Assembly (NCBI GenBank): GCA_965223815.1
Contig: OZ245019.1
Coordinates: 2,046,001 to 2,110,000 of the forward strand
Direction: 5' to 3'
DNA length: 64,000 bases
Source of the DNA: HKST-UBA178 sp965223815
GTDB taxonomy: Bacteria > Pseudomonadota > Gammaproteobacteria > Chromatiales > Chromatiaceae
Shown here in pieces: positions 28,466 to 36,873 of the stretch (within the stretch, counting starts at the first letter, position 1; each line of letters opens with the position of its first letter). Both the position numbers and the translations under genes were made by a program. The notes under the pieces were generated by a model. It was not told the DNA's origin. It saw only the letters and a list, made by a program, of their open reading frames with translations, and made no database searches.

Positions 28466-28723
28466 AACACATAGAAGACGGTTTACACGTGCTGGGATTG
28501 AGTATCGGAAAGACCTGGCGAATCAGCTGATTAAACTGGGTTCGCCGGGCTTACCCTCATGGCGAGTGACGTGCCTCGTCGAGTCACAGAGCCGTGATTA
28601 TCTGCCAATGGCCACCCTTGATGCAGTCGTAGTATCGGCACCGGAAGCATTCCCCCAAAAGAGACTGCGGGATACCCTGAGTAACAGGTCACCACATCCG
28701 CTGCACCAGATGGTTTTGAATTC

Positions 28724-29110
28724 TCAGCAGCCCACCAATCTCACATCCATACCCAGCAGTTTGGCGTAGCGTTGAATTTCTTGTGCACTGGCCCGATTCC
28801 GGTCATACCCTATCGTCAACAAGCAGGGACCGCTTGCGGACACTTCCACGGTATTAATTCCCGGGCGATGGGTGAGTAGCAACGCACAGGCATCCAGATT
28901 TACCACTTCCCTGGCCCAGAGTATTGCCAGACACCCTTTGGCGGGTGGAGGCCGAAACCCTAGGCTATCACTATAGCGGATGTCCTGAGTTGCAGCGGAA
29001 CTCTGCTTGAGTAAATGCCTCCATATCAGCTCCACGTTGGTATGGAAAGCAGCCCGGTTCTCGAGGTTGTCGGTAATGTCAATGTAAGAGTAGAGCGCGG
29101 AATTTACCAT
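28724..29110 (-). CDS. Hypothetical protein with heavy-metal-associated-like C-terminal fold
   Basis: A 128-residue protein. I chose ATG 29110 because AAGGAG lies ten bases upstream; longer frames start at 29266 without one. The last 45 residues (INTVEVSASGPCLLTIGYD, then a helix RASAQEIQRYAKLLGMDVRLVGC) show the beta-alpha-beta-beta-alpha-beta rhythm of HMA or ACT-like domains, but without the CxxC metal motif. The first part is not recognised. It faces the cyclase gene divergently. I would call it a hypothetical protein. Confidence 0.55.
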   Translation of the reverse strand: MVNSALYSYIDITDNLENRAAFHTNVELIWRHLLKQSSAATQDIRYSDSLGFRPPPAKGCLAILWAREVVNLDACALLLTHRPGINTVEVSASGPCLLTIGYDRNRASAQEIQRYAKLLGMDVRLVGC

Positions 29111-29449
29111 GGCAGAAGATCTCCTTGGACGCTTTTTCAGGGACCGAGCCCGCAAACCCCTGGCCACCAAGCGTGTGTGCTGAGGAATGAGTGCGGTCGG
29201 TTCTCGATATGACTGCGTTTCTAGAACTAACCATACGCGCCGCGGGCGCAGCCATTTGTGATTCAAGCTGCAGTGAGTCTGTGAAATATGTACAAACAGA
29301 ATGCGGAATAGATAGATGCGTGGATGACCAAGCTTGCGGCCGATACTTGTTGCCCCGCCAGACGGAAGGGGCAGTGGCAGCTTTGCCCCGAGACCTCACC
29401 GTAGTAAGGTGTGGGCAATCCAACCCTGGAGTTGTTCTGACAGCGCCCG
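29111..29449. other. Divergent region between the hypothetical gene and the cyclase gene
   Basis: About 340 bases with no convincing gene. It must hold promoters for both sides. A TGTGAAATATGTACAAAC stretch at 29280 is a weak Crp-like half-site, rejected as evidence. No hairpin terminator is visible. Confidence 0.4.
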
Positions 29450-31714
29450 ATGACTTCTAGAAGAAAAACGAGAGTCACTCGCGCCGGCATCTTTGGGCTC
29501 ATCATCGCATTGCTCGGCAGTTTGACCGCCCCTACCCCTCTCGGGCAGCGTGCTGAATCGGAGTGGGGGCTCAATTGGTTGTTTCTGTTAAGAGGACCGC
29601 GGCAGCCACCTGACAATCTGGTCGTTGTTACAATTGACCGGGAATCCTCTGACAGGCTTGGGTTGCCCAATTTGCCGAGAAAGTGGCCCAGAACAATGCA
29701 CGCGCGGTTGCTGGAAAATCTTTCCCGGCAGCGGGTGGCGCTGGTGCTGTTCGACATCATCTTCGAAGAACCCTCCCAGGCGGAGCACGACCAGCAATTC
29801 GGGGCCGCGATAAGAAAAGCGGGCAATGTTGTGTTGTTCGAGAGACTGCAACGGGAACTCATTTCACTGGACGGCTCAGCAGGTGGCGGTAACGCTCAGG
29901 CAATGATCGAGACACGAGTACCGCCCATATCACCCCTCGAAAATGCTGCTCTTGCCCTGGCGCCTTTTCCTCTTCCCAAGATTCCCGCCAAAATCAATCA
30001 AAGCTGGTTGTTCAAACCCGAAGTTGGAGATGTGCCCACACTGCCCGTGGTCGCGCTGCAGATCTATGCCCTGTCCGTGTACGACGATCTGATTGAGCTG
30101 ATACGTGAGGACACGCCCGAGGTCATAGACGAGATGCCGGCGAAGGTGAGACTGGTTCGGGAAAACGGCTCTATTCAGAGCACTGTGGCAAAACTGCGTC
30201 GTATCTTTCAGGGGGACTCCGAACTGGCTGATCGCTTGACGGAGCGTCTTCGGTCTACTGGTCTGAGCGGCGACTCTAAAAAGGTTTCACTGCTGCGCGC
30301 CTTGATCGATACCTATGGGGGAGACCACAGCCGCTATATCAATTTTTACGGTCCACCCCGGACCATCGAAACCATCCCCTACCACCGTATTCTGGAGATG
30401 GATTCCGATACCACCTCCCCACGCCATGGCCGGCTTTTCGGTAAAGCTGTTTTTGTAGGTTTTTCCGAGCAGTTGCAGCCAGAGCAGAAGGATGGGTTCT
30501 ATACCGTTTACAGCCAGGATACTGGATTGGATATTAGCGGTGTCGAGATTGCCGCAACGACCTTTGGCAATCTTCTTGAGCGGCGTTTCGTGCAGCGATT
30601 GGCTACCGGCAAGGAGCTGGCGGTGGTCGGCCTCTGGGGCTTTATCCTGGGCTTCATGCTGCGTCTTCTGCCCGGGCAGGTAATAATCCCCGCCGTGTTG
30701 GGAGCGGGTTTCCTGTACCTGCTGGCGGCGCATCACCTGTTCGGTCTCCACACCCTTTGGTTACCTTTGGCTGTCCCCTTATTGTGGCAGGCGCCGTTCG
30801 CCGCTTTGGGTGCGCTGCTATGGAAATATCTGGAAACACATCGCGAGGGGCGGAATATCCGTGAGGCCTTTGATTACCATCTGCCCGCCGAAGTAGTAGA
30901 CCGGTTGTCCCAAGGGGTCAACAGTTTACAGTCGGTTAGCGATCAGATGTATGGCATCTGTCTGGCGACGGATGCGGGACAATACACAGCGCTGTCCGAG
31001 CGTTTGTCCCCAGCCGAATTACGCGACTTGATGAATCGTTACTATAACATTGTGTTTACCCCGGTTAGAGCCGCCGGCGGAATCGTATCGGATGTCAAGG
31101 GCGACGCGATGTTAGCAATCTGGACAACCCCCAAGCCGGAGTCCCTGATGAGAAGGCAGGCCTGTGATGTGGCACTGGCTATCATTGAGGCCGTGGATGC
31201 TTTTTGCAGGCAGCCCGAAGGCCCGGCTCTTCCTACCCGAATCGGCCTGCATTGTGGCGATCTCGTCCTCGGGCATGTCGGGGCAGTGGATCATTATGAG
31301 TATCGGGCCGTGGGTGACAGCGTCAACGTGTCCACGAGGCTGGAGAGCCTCAACAAACAGTTGGGAACTCGTATTCTGCTCTCCAGAGATATGGTCGAGA
31401 ATCTTGATGGATACCTGACCCGGGAATTGGGCAGTTTTCTACTGATGGGCAAGAGCCAACCGATGACGGTCTATGAGTTGATCGGACAACAGGAGCAAGC
31501 ATCTCTTCAGTTACAGCGGGTTCATAGGCTTTTCGCAGACGGGCTCTCCGCATTTCGGGCACAGAGATGGGAGCAGGCAACTCTCCTGTTCCAGAGAGCT
31601 ACAGAGTTGGACCAAAACGACGGTCCATCGCGCTTCTATATTCATCTCGCCGGGCGCTACCAGAATCAGCCACCTCGGAATTGGGATGGGGTTGTCAGAT
31701 TGCAAGCCAAATAG
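29450..31714 (+). CDS. CHASE2 adenylate/guanylate cyclase
   Basis: Class III nucleotidyl cyclase of 754 residues. After a signal/membrane segment (about 12-30) comes a CHASE2 sensor (about 35-385, with NLVVVTIDRESSDRLGLPNL and ALVLFDIIFEE), three membrane helices (about 390-455) and the cyclase domain (about 500-690). Catalytic features visible are ATDAGQYTALSERLSP, DVKGDAMLAIW and YRAVGDSVNVSTRLE. The first metal-site Asp of the usual F(A/T)D is in ATDAG. The tail is TPR-like (FAEGLSAFRAQRWEQA pattern, residues 690-754). It is co-directional with the FecR-TPR-barrel gene 190 bases downstream, an arrangement known from other Proteobacteria. The product (cAMP or cGMP) cannot be told. Confidence 0.92.
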   Translation: MTSRRKTRVTRAGIFGLIIALLGSLTAPTPLGQRAESEWGLNWLFLLRGPRQPPDNLVVVTIDRESSDRLGLPNLPRKWPRTMHARLLENLSRQRVALVLFDIIFEEPSQAEHDQQFGAAIRKAGNVVLFERLQRELISLDGSAGGGNAQAMIETRVPPISPLENAALALAPFPLPKIPAKINQSWLFKPEVGDVPTLPVVALQIYALSVYDDLIELIREDTPEVIDEMPAKVRLVRENGSIQSTVAKLRRIFQGDSELADRLTERLRSTGLSGDSKKVSLLRALIDTYGGDHSRYINFYGPPRTIETIPYHRILEMDSDTTSPRHGRLFGKAVFVGFSEQLQPEQKDGFYTVYSQDTGLDISGVEIAATTFGNLLERRFVQRLATGKELAVVGLWGFILGFMLRLLPGQVIIPAVLGAGFLYLLAAHHLFGLHTLWLPLAVPLLWQAPFAALGALLWKYLETHREGRNIREAFDYHLPAEVVDRLSQGVNSLQSVSDQMYGICLATDAGQYTALSERLSPAELRDLMNRYYNIVFTPVRAAGGIVSDVKGDAMLAIWTTPKPESLMRRQACDVALAIIEAVDAFCRQPEGPALPTRIGLHCGDLVLGHVGAVDHYEYRAVGDSVNVSTRLESLNKQLGTRILLSRDMVENLDGYLTRELGSFLLMGKSQPMTVYELIGQQEQASLQLQRVHRLFADGLSAFRAQRWEQATLLFQRATELDQNDGPSRFYIHLAGRYQNQPPRNWDGVVRLQAK

Positions 31715-31902
31715 GGAAACCTTCTTTATCCAGGGTATAACCTCCTATAATCTCGCAAGTGCTATTGCTGGAATTCGGCAAGGTTTTTGATTATGCTTTA
31801 AGTTCCCATGGGATTTTGAGTACCGTCTTACCAGATAGCACTAGCAAGACAAGAAGATTGCCGCCCAGACGAGAATAAACGTATAAACCCGCTTCTGGGA
31901 TA

Positions 31903-34900
31903 TTGGGGGAGTTTTCGAGGGGGTATAACAATATAAATACCCGGATTATTTGGACCGTACTCATCGTGCTGGGTTTGGCGGTCGAGCCAGTGTGGGGAGA
32001 CTCCCGCGGCGGGTGTGAGCCCTGGGCCGCAAAGGTCGTCTCAGCCCAAGGTATAGTCGAAGCCAAAAAAGTTGGGACAACCGTTTGGGAGACTGCTGTT
32101 CTCGAGAACACTTTTTGCCCCGGCGACACCATACGCATTGGTCCCCGCAGCCGTGCTGCTGTGGAGCTGCCAAACGAGACCATCATACGCCTCGATCAGA
32201 ATTCCGCCATAACCCTCTCAGCAAGCAGCAAGTCATCTGAGTCCCTGCTGGATCTTCTCCAGGGCATCGTCTATTTCATCAGCCGCGTACCGCGTAGCCT
32301 GAAGATCACCACGCCATTCGTCAACGCCGCAATCGAAGGGACGGAGTTTCTGGTTCAAGTCGATGAGCGGCGCTCGTTGATTATGGTATTCGAGGGTCAG
32401 GTAGCGGCTGATAACTCCGCCGGTAGATTGAGTCTTAGTGGCGGCCAACAGGCTATTGCCGAGGCCGGAGTAGCGCCCCGGCTGTATCTTCAGGCCGCGC
32501 CTCGGGATGCGGTGCAATGGTCACTCTACTATCCGCCAGTGTTGAGACTGCAGGCCGGAGATCGGAACCGCAGTGCAGCCGCCGAGGCCATACGCCGTGC
32601 CGCGGCGCTGTTCGACCGGGGCGATGTGCCTGCCGCTCTGGCCACACTCGATGGCGTTACAGAGAGTGATCGTGACGCGATTTATCACAGCTATCGAGCC
32701 TCGTTACTGCTCTATGTCGGACGGATCGAAGAGGCTCGAGCCAGCCTACAGCGGGCGCTGGTCCAGGATCCGGGGGCGGGTGGGGCGCTGGCTCTGAAAT
32801 CGATTATCGCACTGGTGCAGAATAATCAGGATGAAGCCGGGAATCTGGCTGCTGAGGCGTTGAGATTGCAACCTGAGTCGGCAGCTCCCTGGATAGCTCG
32901 CTCCTATGTTCAGCAGTCTATATTCGACTTGGACAGCGCCCTGGGGAGCGCGCAACAGGCTACCGGCCTGGATGCAGGTAACGCCCTTGCTTGGGCCAGA
33001 CTGGCCGAGCTGCAGCTCTCCCTGGGGCGGTTGGAACCTGCTCTCCGTTCTGCCCGCAAGGCGGTGGAACTGAATCCCCACCTAGCCAGAGTCCACTGGG
33101 TATTGGGGTTTGCCTACCTTCAGCGTGTCGACATAGAGGGGGCCGTTAAGGCATTCGAAGAGGCGATCCGGCTGGATCAGGGAGATCCCATGAGCCGACT
33201 CGGTCTCGGCCTCGCTTACATTCGGCAGGGGGATTTGGCCCAGGGCCGGAGGCAGATCGAGATCGCTACATTGTTGGATCCGGCCAGCTCCATAATCCGT
33301 AGCTATCTGGGTAAGGCCTATTATGAGGAAAAACGCGATAATCTCGCGCAGACTGAATATGGTATAGCCAAAGGGCTTGCCCCCAAAGATCCCACACCCT
33401 GGTTTTATGATGCGATACTCAAACAGACGGCCAATCGGCCAATTGAGGCATTAAGCGATCTGCAAAAATCGATTGAGCTCAATGATAACCGGGCAGTTTA
33501 CCGTTCTCGCCTACTGCTCGATCAAGATGAGGCCGCACGGGGTGCAAGCCTGGCACGTATCTACCAGGATCTGGGCTTTGATCAGCTAGGCCTGGAGCAG
33601 GGATACAGATCAGTCAATACAGATCCAGGCAATCACTCGGCGCACCGATTTCTAGCGGACGCATACAGCATTTTACCCCGCCATGAGATTGCGAGAGTTA
33701 GCGAGTTGTTGCAGTCACAACTACTTCAACCTCAAAGCTTGACCCCCGTTCAACCCATATTATCGCAGAGCAACATTACTCTTCTGCAAGGAGCGGGCCC
33801 AGCCAGAGTAGGGTTTCTAGAATTTAATCCCCTATTTGCCAGGAACAGATTCAACTTGCAGGCTGACGGAGTTGTGGGTGGGAACAATACTTTAGGTGGC
33901 AGTCTGATATTTTCGGGTATCCAAGATCGCTTTTCTTTTAGCTTGGGTCACACTCATTTGGAAACGGACGGTTTCCGTGAGAACAATGATCAGGAATACA
34001 AGGTTACAGATGCCTTTGCCCAGTATCAGGTGTCTCCTGCAGTAAGCCTGCAAATTGGGTGGCGATCCCGAAAAACTGATCGTGGGGATATCGCCTTGCG
34101 ATTCGATCCGACGGATCTTAGACCCAACAGACGCCAGGAAATCGATGAGCAAGTTGCCAGAATCGGTTTTCTAGGAAGAATTAGCCCAGATTCTCAATTA
34201 TTAGTTTCCCTCGTGAGACAAGACAGAGAGGAGACTGTCTCAGATGCTGTTTCCACTGATCTTCCTGGCGCTCCTGTCATTAGGATCGACGACCAAGTGG
34301 CGGGAGTGGATGATGCCAGAGGTACTACAGCAGAACTTCAATATATTAAAAAAGGGAGTTTCCACAACACAATCATTGGTGCAGGCACGGTAGATGAAGA
34401 TGCTGACCAGACTATAGAAGGGCAGACAACTGCGAGCCTCCTAAATCCGCCGATAGAACTTTGGGTCGACCCTTTTAGTGCAGTTACCAAGAAAAAGCGG
34501 GACCATACGAATGCGTATATTTACTCAACGCTTATGCCTGCAACCAATGTTGCTTTGACGCTTGGGTTGAGCTACGACGATTATGATTTTACCTCTACAG
34601 ACGAGAATACAGGCGAAAGTAGCAACATTAGTAAGCGAAAATACAATCCCAAAATAGGGCTTATATGGGATATCACGAGTGCTACCAGTTTACGACTGGC
34701 GGCATTTCGTGTGCTCAAGCGACCGCTCATGGGAAATCAAACCATAGAACCGACTCAAGTAGCGGGATTTAATCAATTCTTCGATGAAGTGAATGGCACT
34801 GAGAGCAAACGCTATGGCTTAGCCATTCACCAACGTTTTAAGGAAAAGCTGTTCGGGGGTGTGGAGTTTACTCATCGGGATATTGAGGTACCGGATATTG

Positions 34901-35355
34901 TAAGCAACAGAGAGTTATCACAGACAGAGAAACTGCATCGGGCGTACCTGTACTGGGCACCAATTAATCGGGTTGCTCTGAGTACTGATTATATATATGA
35001 CAGCTTTAGTCAGGATGAGGAGGAGTTCGAGTCTCCCAAGAGTATGAAAACTCATTTCTTACCACTGCGGGTTAGTTTGTTTTCAAAAACAGGAGTATTC
35101 GCTAACGCAACGGCTACCCGAATACACCAGGATGTAGAGTACCAATCCAAGGAGGAGACGAGTCGTTTTTGGACGGTAGATGCGGAAATTGGTTATAGGC
35201 TACCTAAACGGAGAGGCATAATTAGCCTAGGCATCACAAATCTATTCGACAAAGAATTTTATTATCAGGACCGAAGTTTCCAAAGTACAGAAGGGCAGCC
35301 GTCTCCACTGGTCCCAGAACGGCAGCTCTTTGCAAGATTAAGTATTTCTTTTTAA
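31903..35355 (+). CDS. FecR-TPR-outer membrane beta-barrel fusion protein
   Basis: Very large exported protein of 1150 residues. A signal sequence spans about 15-32. Residues 40-190 form a FecR domain (VVSAQGIVEA; SRAAVELPNETIIRLDQNS; NAAIEGTEFLVQV). About 215-600 are TPR repeats. From about 636 the sequence turns into alternating hydrophobic/polar strands (FNLQADGVVGGNNTLGG; FSFSLGHTHLETDG) and ends in RLSISF, an outer membrane barrel with terminal Phe. A TonB plug is missing. The start is uncertain: TTG 31903 lacks a good ribosome site and no ATG precedes the signal. TPR plus barrel is the layout of polysaccharide export porins such as PgaA, but with a FecR domain in front; that parallel is inference. 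Base composition falls at the barrel. Confidence 0.85.
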   Translation: MGEFSRGYNNINTRIIWTVLIVLGLAVEPVWGDSRGGCEPWAAKVVSAQGIVEAKKVGTTVWETAVLENTFCPGDTIRIGPRSRAAVELPNETIIRLDQNSAITLSASSKSSESLLDLLQGIVYFISRVPRSLKITTPFVNAAIEGTEFLVQVDERRSLIMVFEGQVAADNSAGRLSLSGGQQAIAEAGVAPRLYLQAAPRDAVQWSLYYPPVLRLQAGDRNRSAAAEAIRRAAALFDRGDVPAALATLDGVTESDRDAIYHSYRASLLLYVGRIEEARASLQRALVQDPGAGGALALKSIIALVQNNQDEAGNLAAEALRLQPESAAPWIARSYVQQSIFDLDSALGSAQQATGLDAGNALAWARLAELQLSLGRLEPALRSARKAVELNPHLARVHWVLGFAYLQRVDIEGAVKAFEEAIRLDQGDPMSRLGLGLAYIRQGDLAQGRRQIEIATLLDPASSIIRSYLGKAYYEEKRDNLAQTEYGIAKGLAPKDPTPWFYDAILKQTANRPIEALSDLQKSIELNDNRAVYRSRLLLDQDEAARGASLARIYQDLGFDQLGLEQGYRSVNTDPGNHSAHRFLADAYSILPRHEIARVSELLQSQLLQPQSLTPVQPILSQSNITLLQGAGPARVGFLEFNPLFARNRFNLQADGVVGGNNTLGGSLIFSGIQDRFSFSLGHTHLETDGFRENNDQEYKVTDAFAQYQVSPAVSLQIGWRSRKTDRGDIALRFDPTDLRPNRRQEIDEQVARIGFLGRISPDSQLLVSLVRQDREETVSDAVSTDLPGAPVIRIDDQVAGVDDARGTTAELQYIKKGSFHNTIIGAGTVDEDADQTIEGQTTASLLNPPIELWVDPFSAVTKKKRDHTNAYIYSTLMPATNVALTLGLSYDDYDFTSTDENTGESSNISKRKYNPKIGLIWDITSATSLRLAAFRVLKRPLMGNQTIEPTQVAGFNQFFDEVNGTESKRYGLAIHQRFKEKLFGGVEFTHRDIEVPDIVSNRELSQTEKLHRAYLYWAPINRVALSTDYIYDSFSQDEEEFESPKSMKTHFLPLRVSLFSKTGVFANATATRIHQDVEYQSKEETSRFWTVDAEIGYRLPKRRGIISLGITNLFDKEFYYQDRSFQSTEGQPSPLVPERQLFARLSISF

Positions 35356-35419
35356 GGGGAAATTAGCTTCTTCGGTGCAAAAGAGGCGAAGTCATCACAA
35401 CAACAAAGGAGGAATAAGT

Positions 35420-35999
35420 ATGCTTAAAAGAATCCACAAGGGGCTTATCTCGCCATTCAAGTGGTTTGTGTTTATTGGTATTGCCATTCCAATCCAGGCC
35501 TGTGCTACAGACGCTGAAACTTTTTTTGATGGTGGCTGGATCAATATCAAGGAAATACCGAGAGAGGTCTCTTCCGTCGTCTTCTATGATGCGGAAAACA
35601 GGCCGATTCAGGCGCTGGGCCGGGACTATCATGAAGGAATGATGCAGAAGGGCGAAAAGTGTAAGTTCCCTCCACGAGATATTAGTGCAAAAAGATTGAA
35701 AGAGGCACAGGCGTCAGAAGAATCTGGTGTATGTGTGGGATTGTATAACGGTGTGTATGATAAGCCGTTTGCCACCACGATTCAGGCTGAACACCACGGC
35801 AGTCACCGGTGTCGTATTTACATCCCGATCGCTGCAGATTATGCGATTGAAGTACCAAGAGGTTGTGGTAGAGCCGGTCACTAACTTTCGCAACTTAGCA
35901 GATGAGTTCGATTATCACCGTGATTACGTACGAAAAAAGTTTACGTTAAGCACTCGGGAACTGGGAGGCGTTACTATTGTTGACCCGGTTCCAACCTGA
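35420..35999 (+). pseudogene. Small exported protein gene with a frameshift near 35855
   Basis: From ATG 35420 (preceded by AAAGGAGG) a signal-bearing protein reads as MLKRIHKGLISPFKWF onward, with a Cys-containing ACATDAE cleavage region and further cysteines, and stops at 35884. Past about 35855 the next frame continues coherently (EVVVEPVTNFRNLADEF, TLSTRELGGVTIVDPVPT) to a stop at 35999. Removing one C from the CC at 35855-35856 joins IEV to QEVVVEP and yields one protein of about 192 residues. It lies 65 bases after the barrel protein on the same strand, followed by a terminator, so it belongs to that unit. I do not recognise the family. A sequencing error would explain it as well as true decay. 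Confidence 0.65.
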
Positions 36000-36035
36000 C
36001 TAGACAATCTCAATTTTGTTAATTTCTTAAGGGGT

Positions 36036-36072
36036 CCACTCCGGAGTTGGATATCAGCTCCGGGGTTTCTTA
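36036..36072 (+). terminator. Terminator after the secreted protein gene
   Basis: ACTCCGGAG pairs with CTCCGGGGT (one wobble) around an 11-base loop, followed by TTCTTATC. It closes the cyclase-barrel unit before the convergent exosortase operon. Confidence 0.7.
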
Positions 36073-36138
36073 TCTACCCTCTGTTGTTGCTCAGCTTTTC
36101 CAAGCTTCGGCAGGCCCCATTTGGGGCTTACCGCTCGC

Positions 36139-36873
36139 TTAGCGCGGATGGTCGCTACGGGGTGGTTCCGGGCGTTGTATGTGGCGCCGTGACAGGCCCA
36201 AGTTGACCAAATAGATTGTAATCATCGCCGCGGCCATCCCTCCAATATTCAGCAGATGATCGAAAAACAGGGCAGGGTTTTTCAATGCGTTGCTGGTTAG
36301 CAGGGGGACCAATGCCATAACCAGCGAGTACAAGATGACGGGGCCCAGAAGCGCAGCCTGCCAATTCCCCCGACCACCGAGCAGTTGCAGCGACAAGAGA
36401 GGAACATATACCGTTAACCCGATCAGCCGGTGAACCTGGGTACCCGGGTCCGGTAGATTCATGGTAATGAGAATACGCAGGCTGTTGGCCAGCAGACTGC
36501 TACTCCAGGCAGCCACCAGCACCGCCAAAAGCAGCAGTATCCGTCCCCCGATCCAGGTGGAAACGTCAGGGTTCCCGTGGCAAGGACGGAATACCCAGGC
36601 CCAGGCCAGCAGCGACATCAGCATGAAGTTGATCCCGGCACAGGCCTTTACCAGGCGCACATCCGCACTCACGCTGACCCACTCCTGCAGCTGATCTCTA
36701 TGGAATGAGTGGCCGCTCAACCACTCCAGCAATAGCGACAGTGGGCGCAACATCCAATCGAGATCGGCGGCGGTGGCAATGCTGTAGTGATGCTTGATTG
36801 TGAGAGCGATACCCAGCACTGCCAACCACCAGGAGAGGGACCTCCAATCCGGAACACTAAGCCGGCGTTGCAT
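36139..36873 (-). CDS. Exosortase family protein (XrtK-like) dedicated to the adjacent VIT/vWA protein
   Basis: Integral membrane cysteine transpeptidase-like protein of 244 residues and eight hydrophobic stretches. The exosortase triad is visible: C78 in VKACAGINFML, R133 in LANSLRI and H148 in QVHRLIG. It is shorter than XrtA and resembles the XrtK group by length and context (from memory, not searched). It overlaps the preceding target gene by 17 bases, so the two are translated together. It probably cleaves the C-terminal PEPE-type signal of that protein and passes it to the cell surface. The operon starts with creB and creC. Confidence 0.85.
   Translation of the reverse strand: MQRRLSVPDWRSLSWWLAVLGIALTIKHHYSIATAADLDWMLRPLSLLLEWLSGHSFHRDQLQEWVSVSADVRLVKACAGINFMLMSLLAWAWVFRPCHGNPDVSTWIGGRILLLLAVLVAAWSSSLLANSLRILITMNLPDPGTQVHRLIGLTVYVPLLSLQLLGGRGNWQAALLGPVILYSLVMALVPLLTSNALKNPALFFDHLLNIGGMAAAMITIYLVNLGLSRRHIQRPEPPRSDHPR

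Noticed and set aside
28401..28769. 122-codon plus-strand frame after the DUF1127 gene
   Set aside because: Overlaps the end of a well-supported gene in another frame and the minus-strand hypothetical; no ribosome site.
29279..29297. Crp-like half-site TGTGAAATATGTACAAAC upstream of the cyclase
   Set aside because: Only one half matches; too weak to call.
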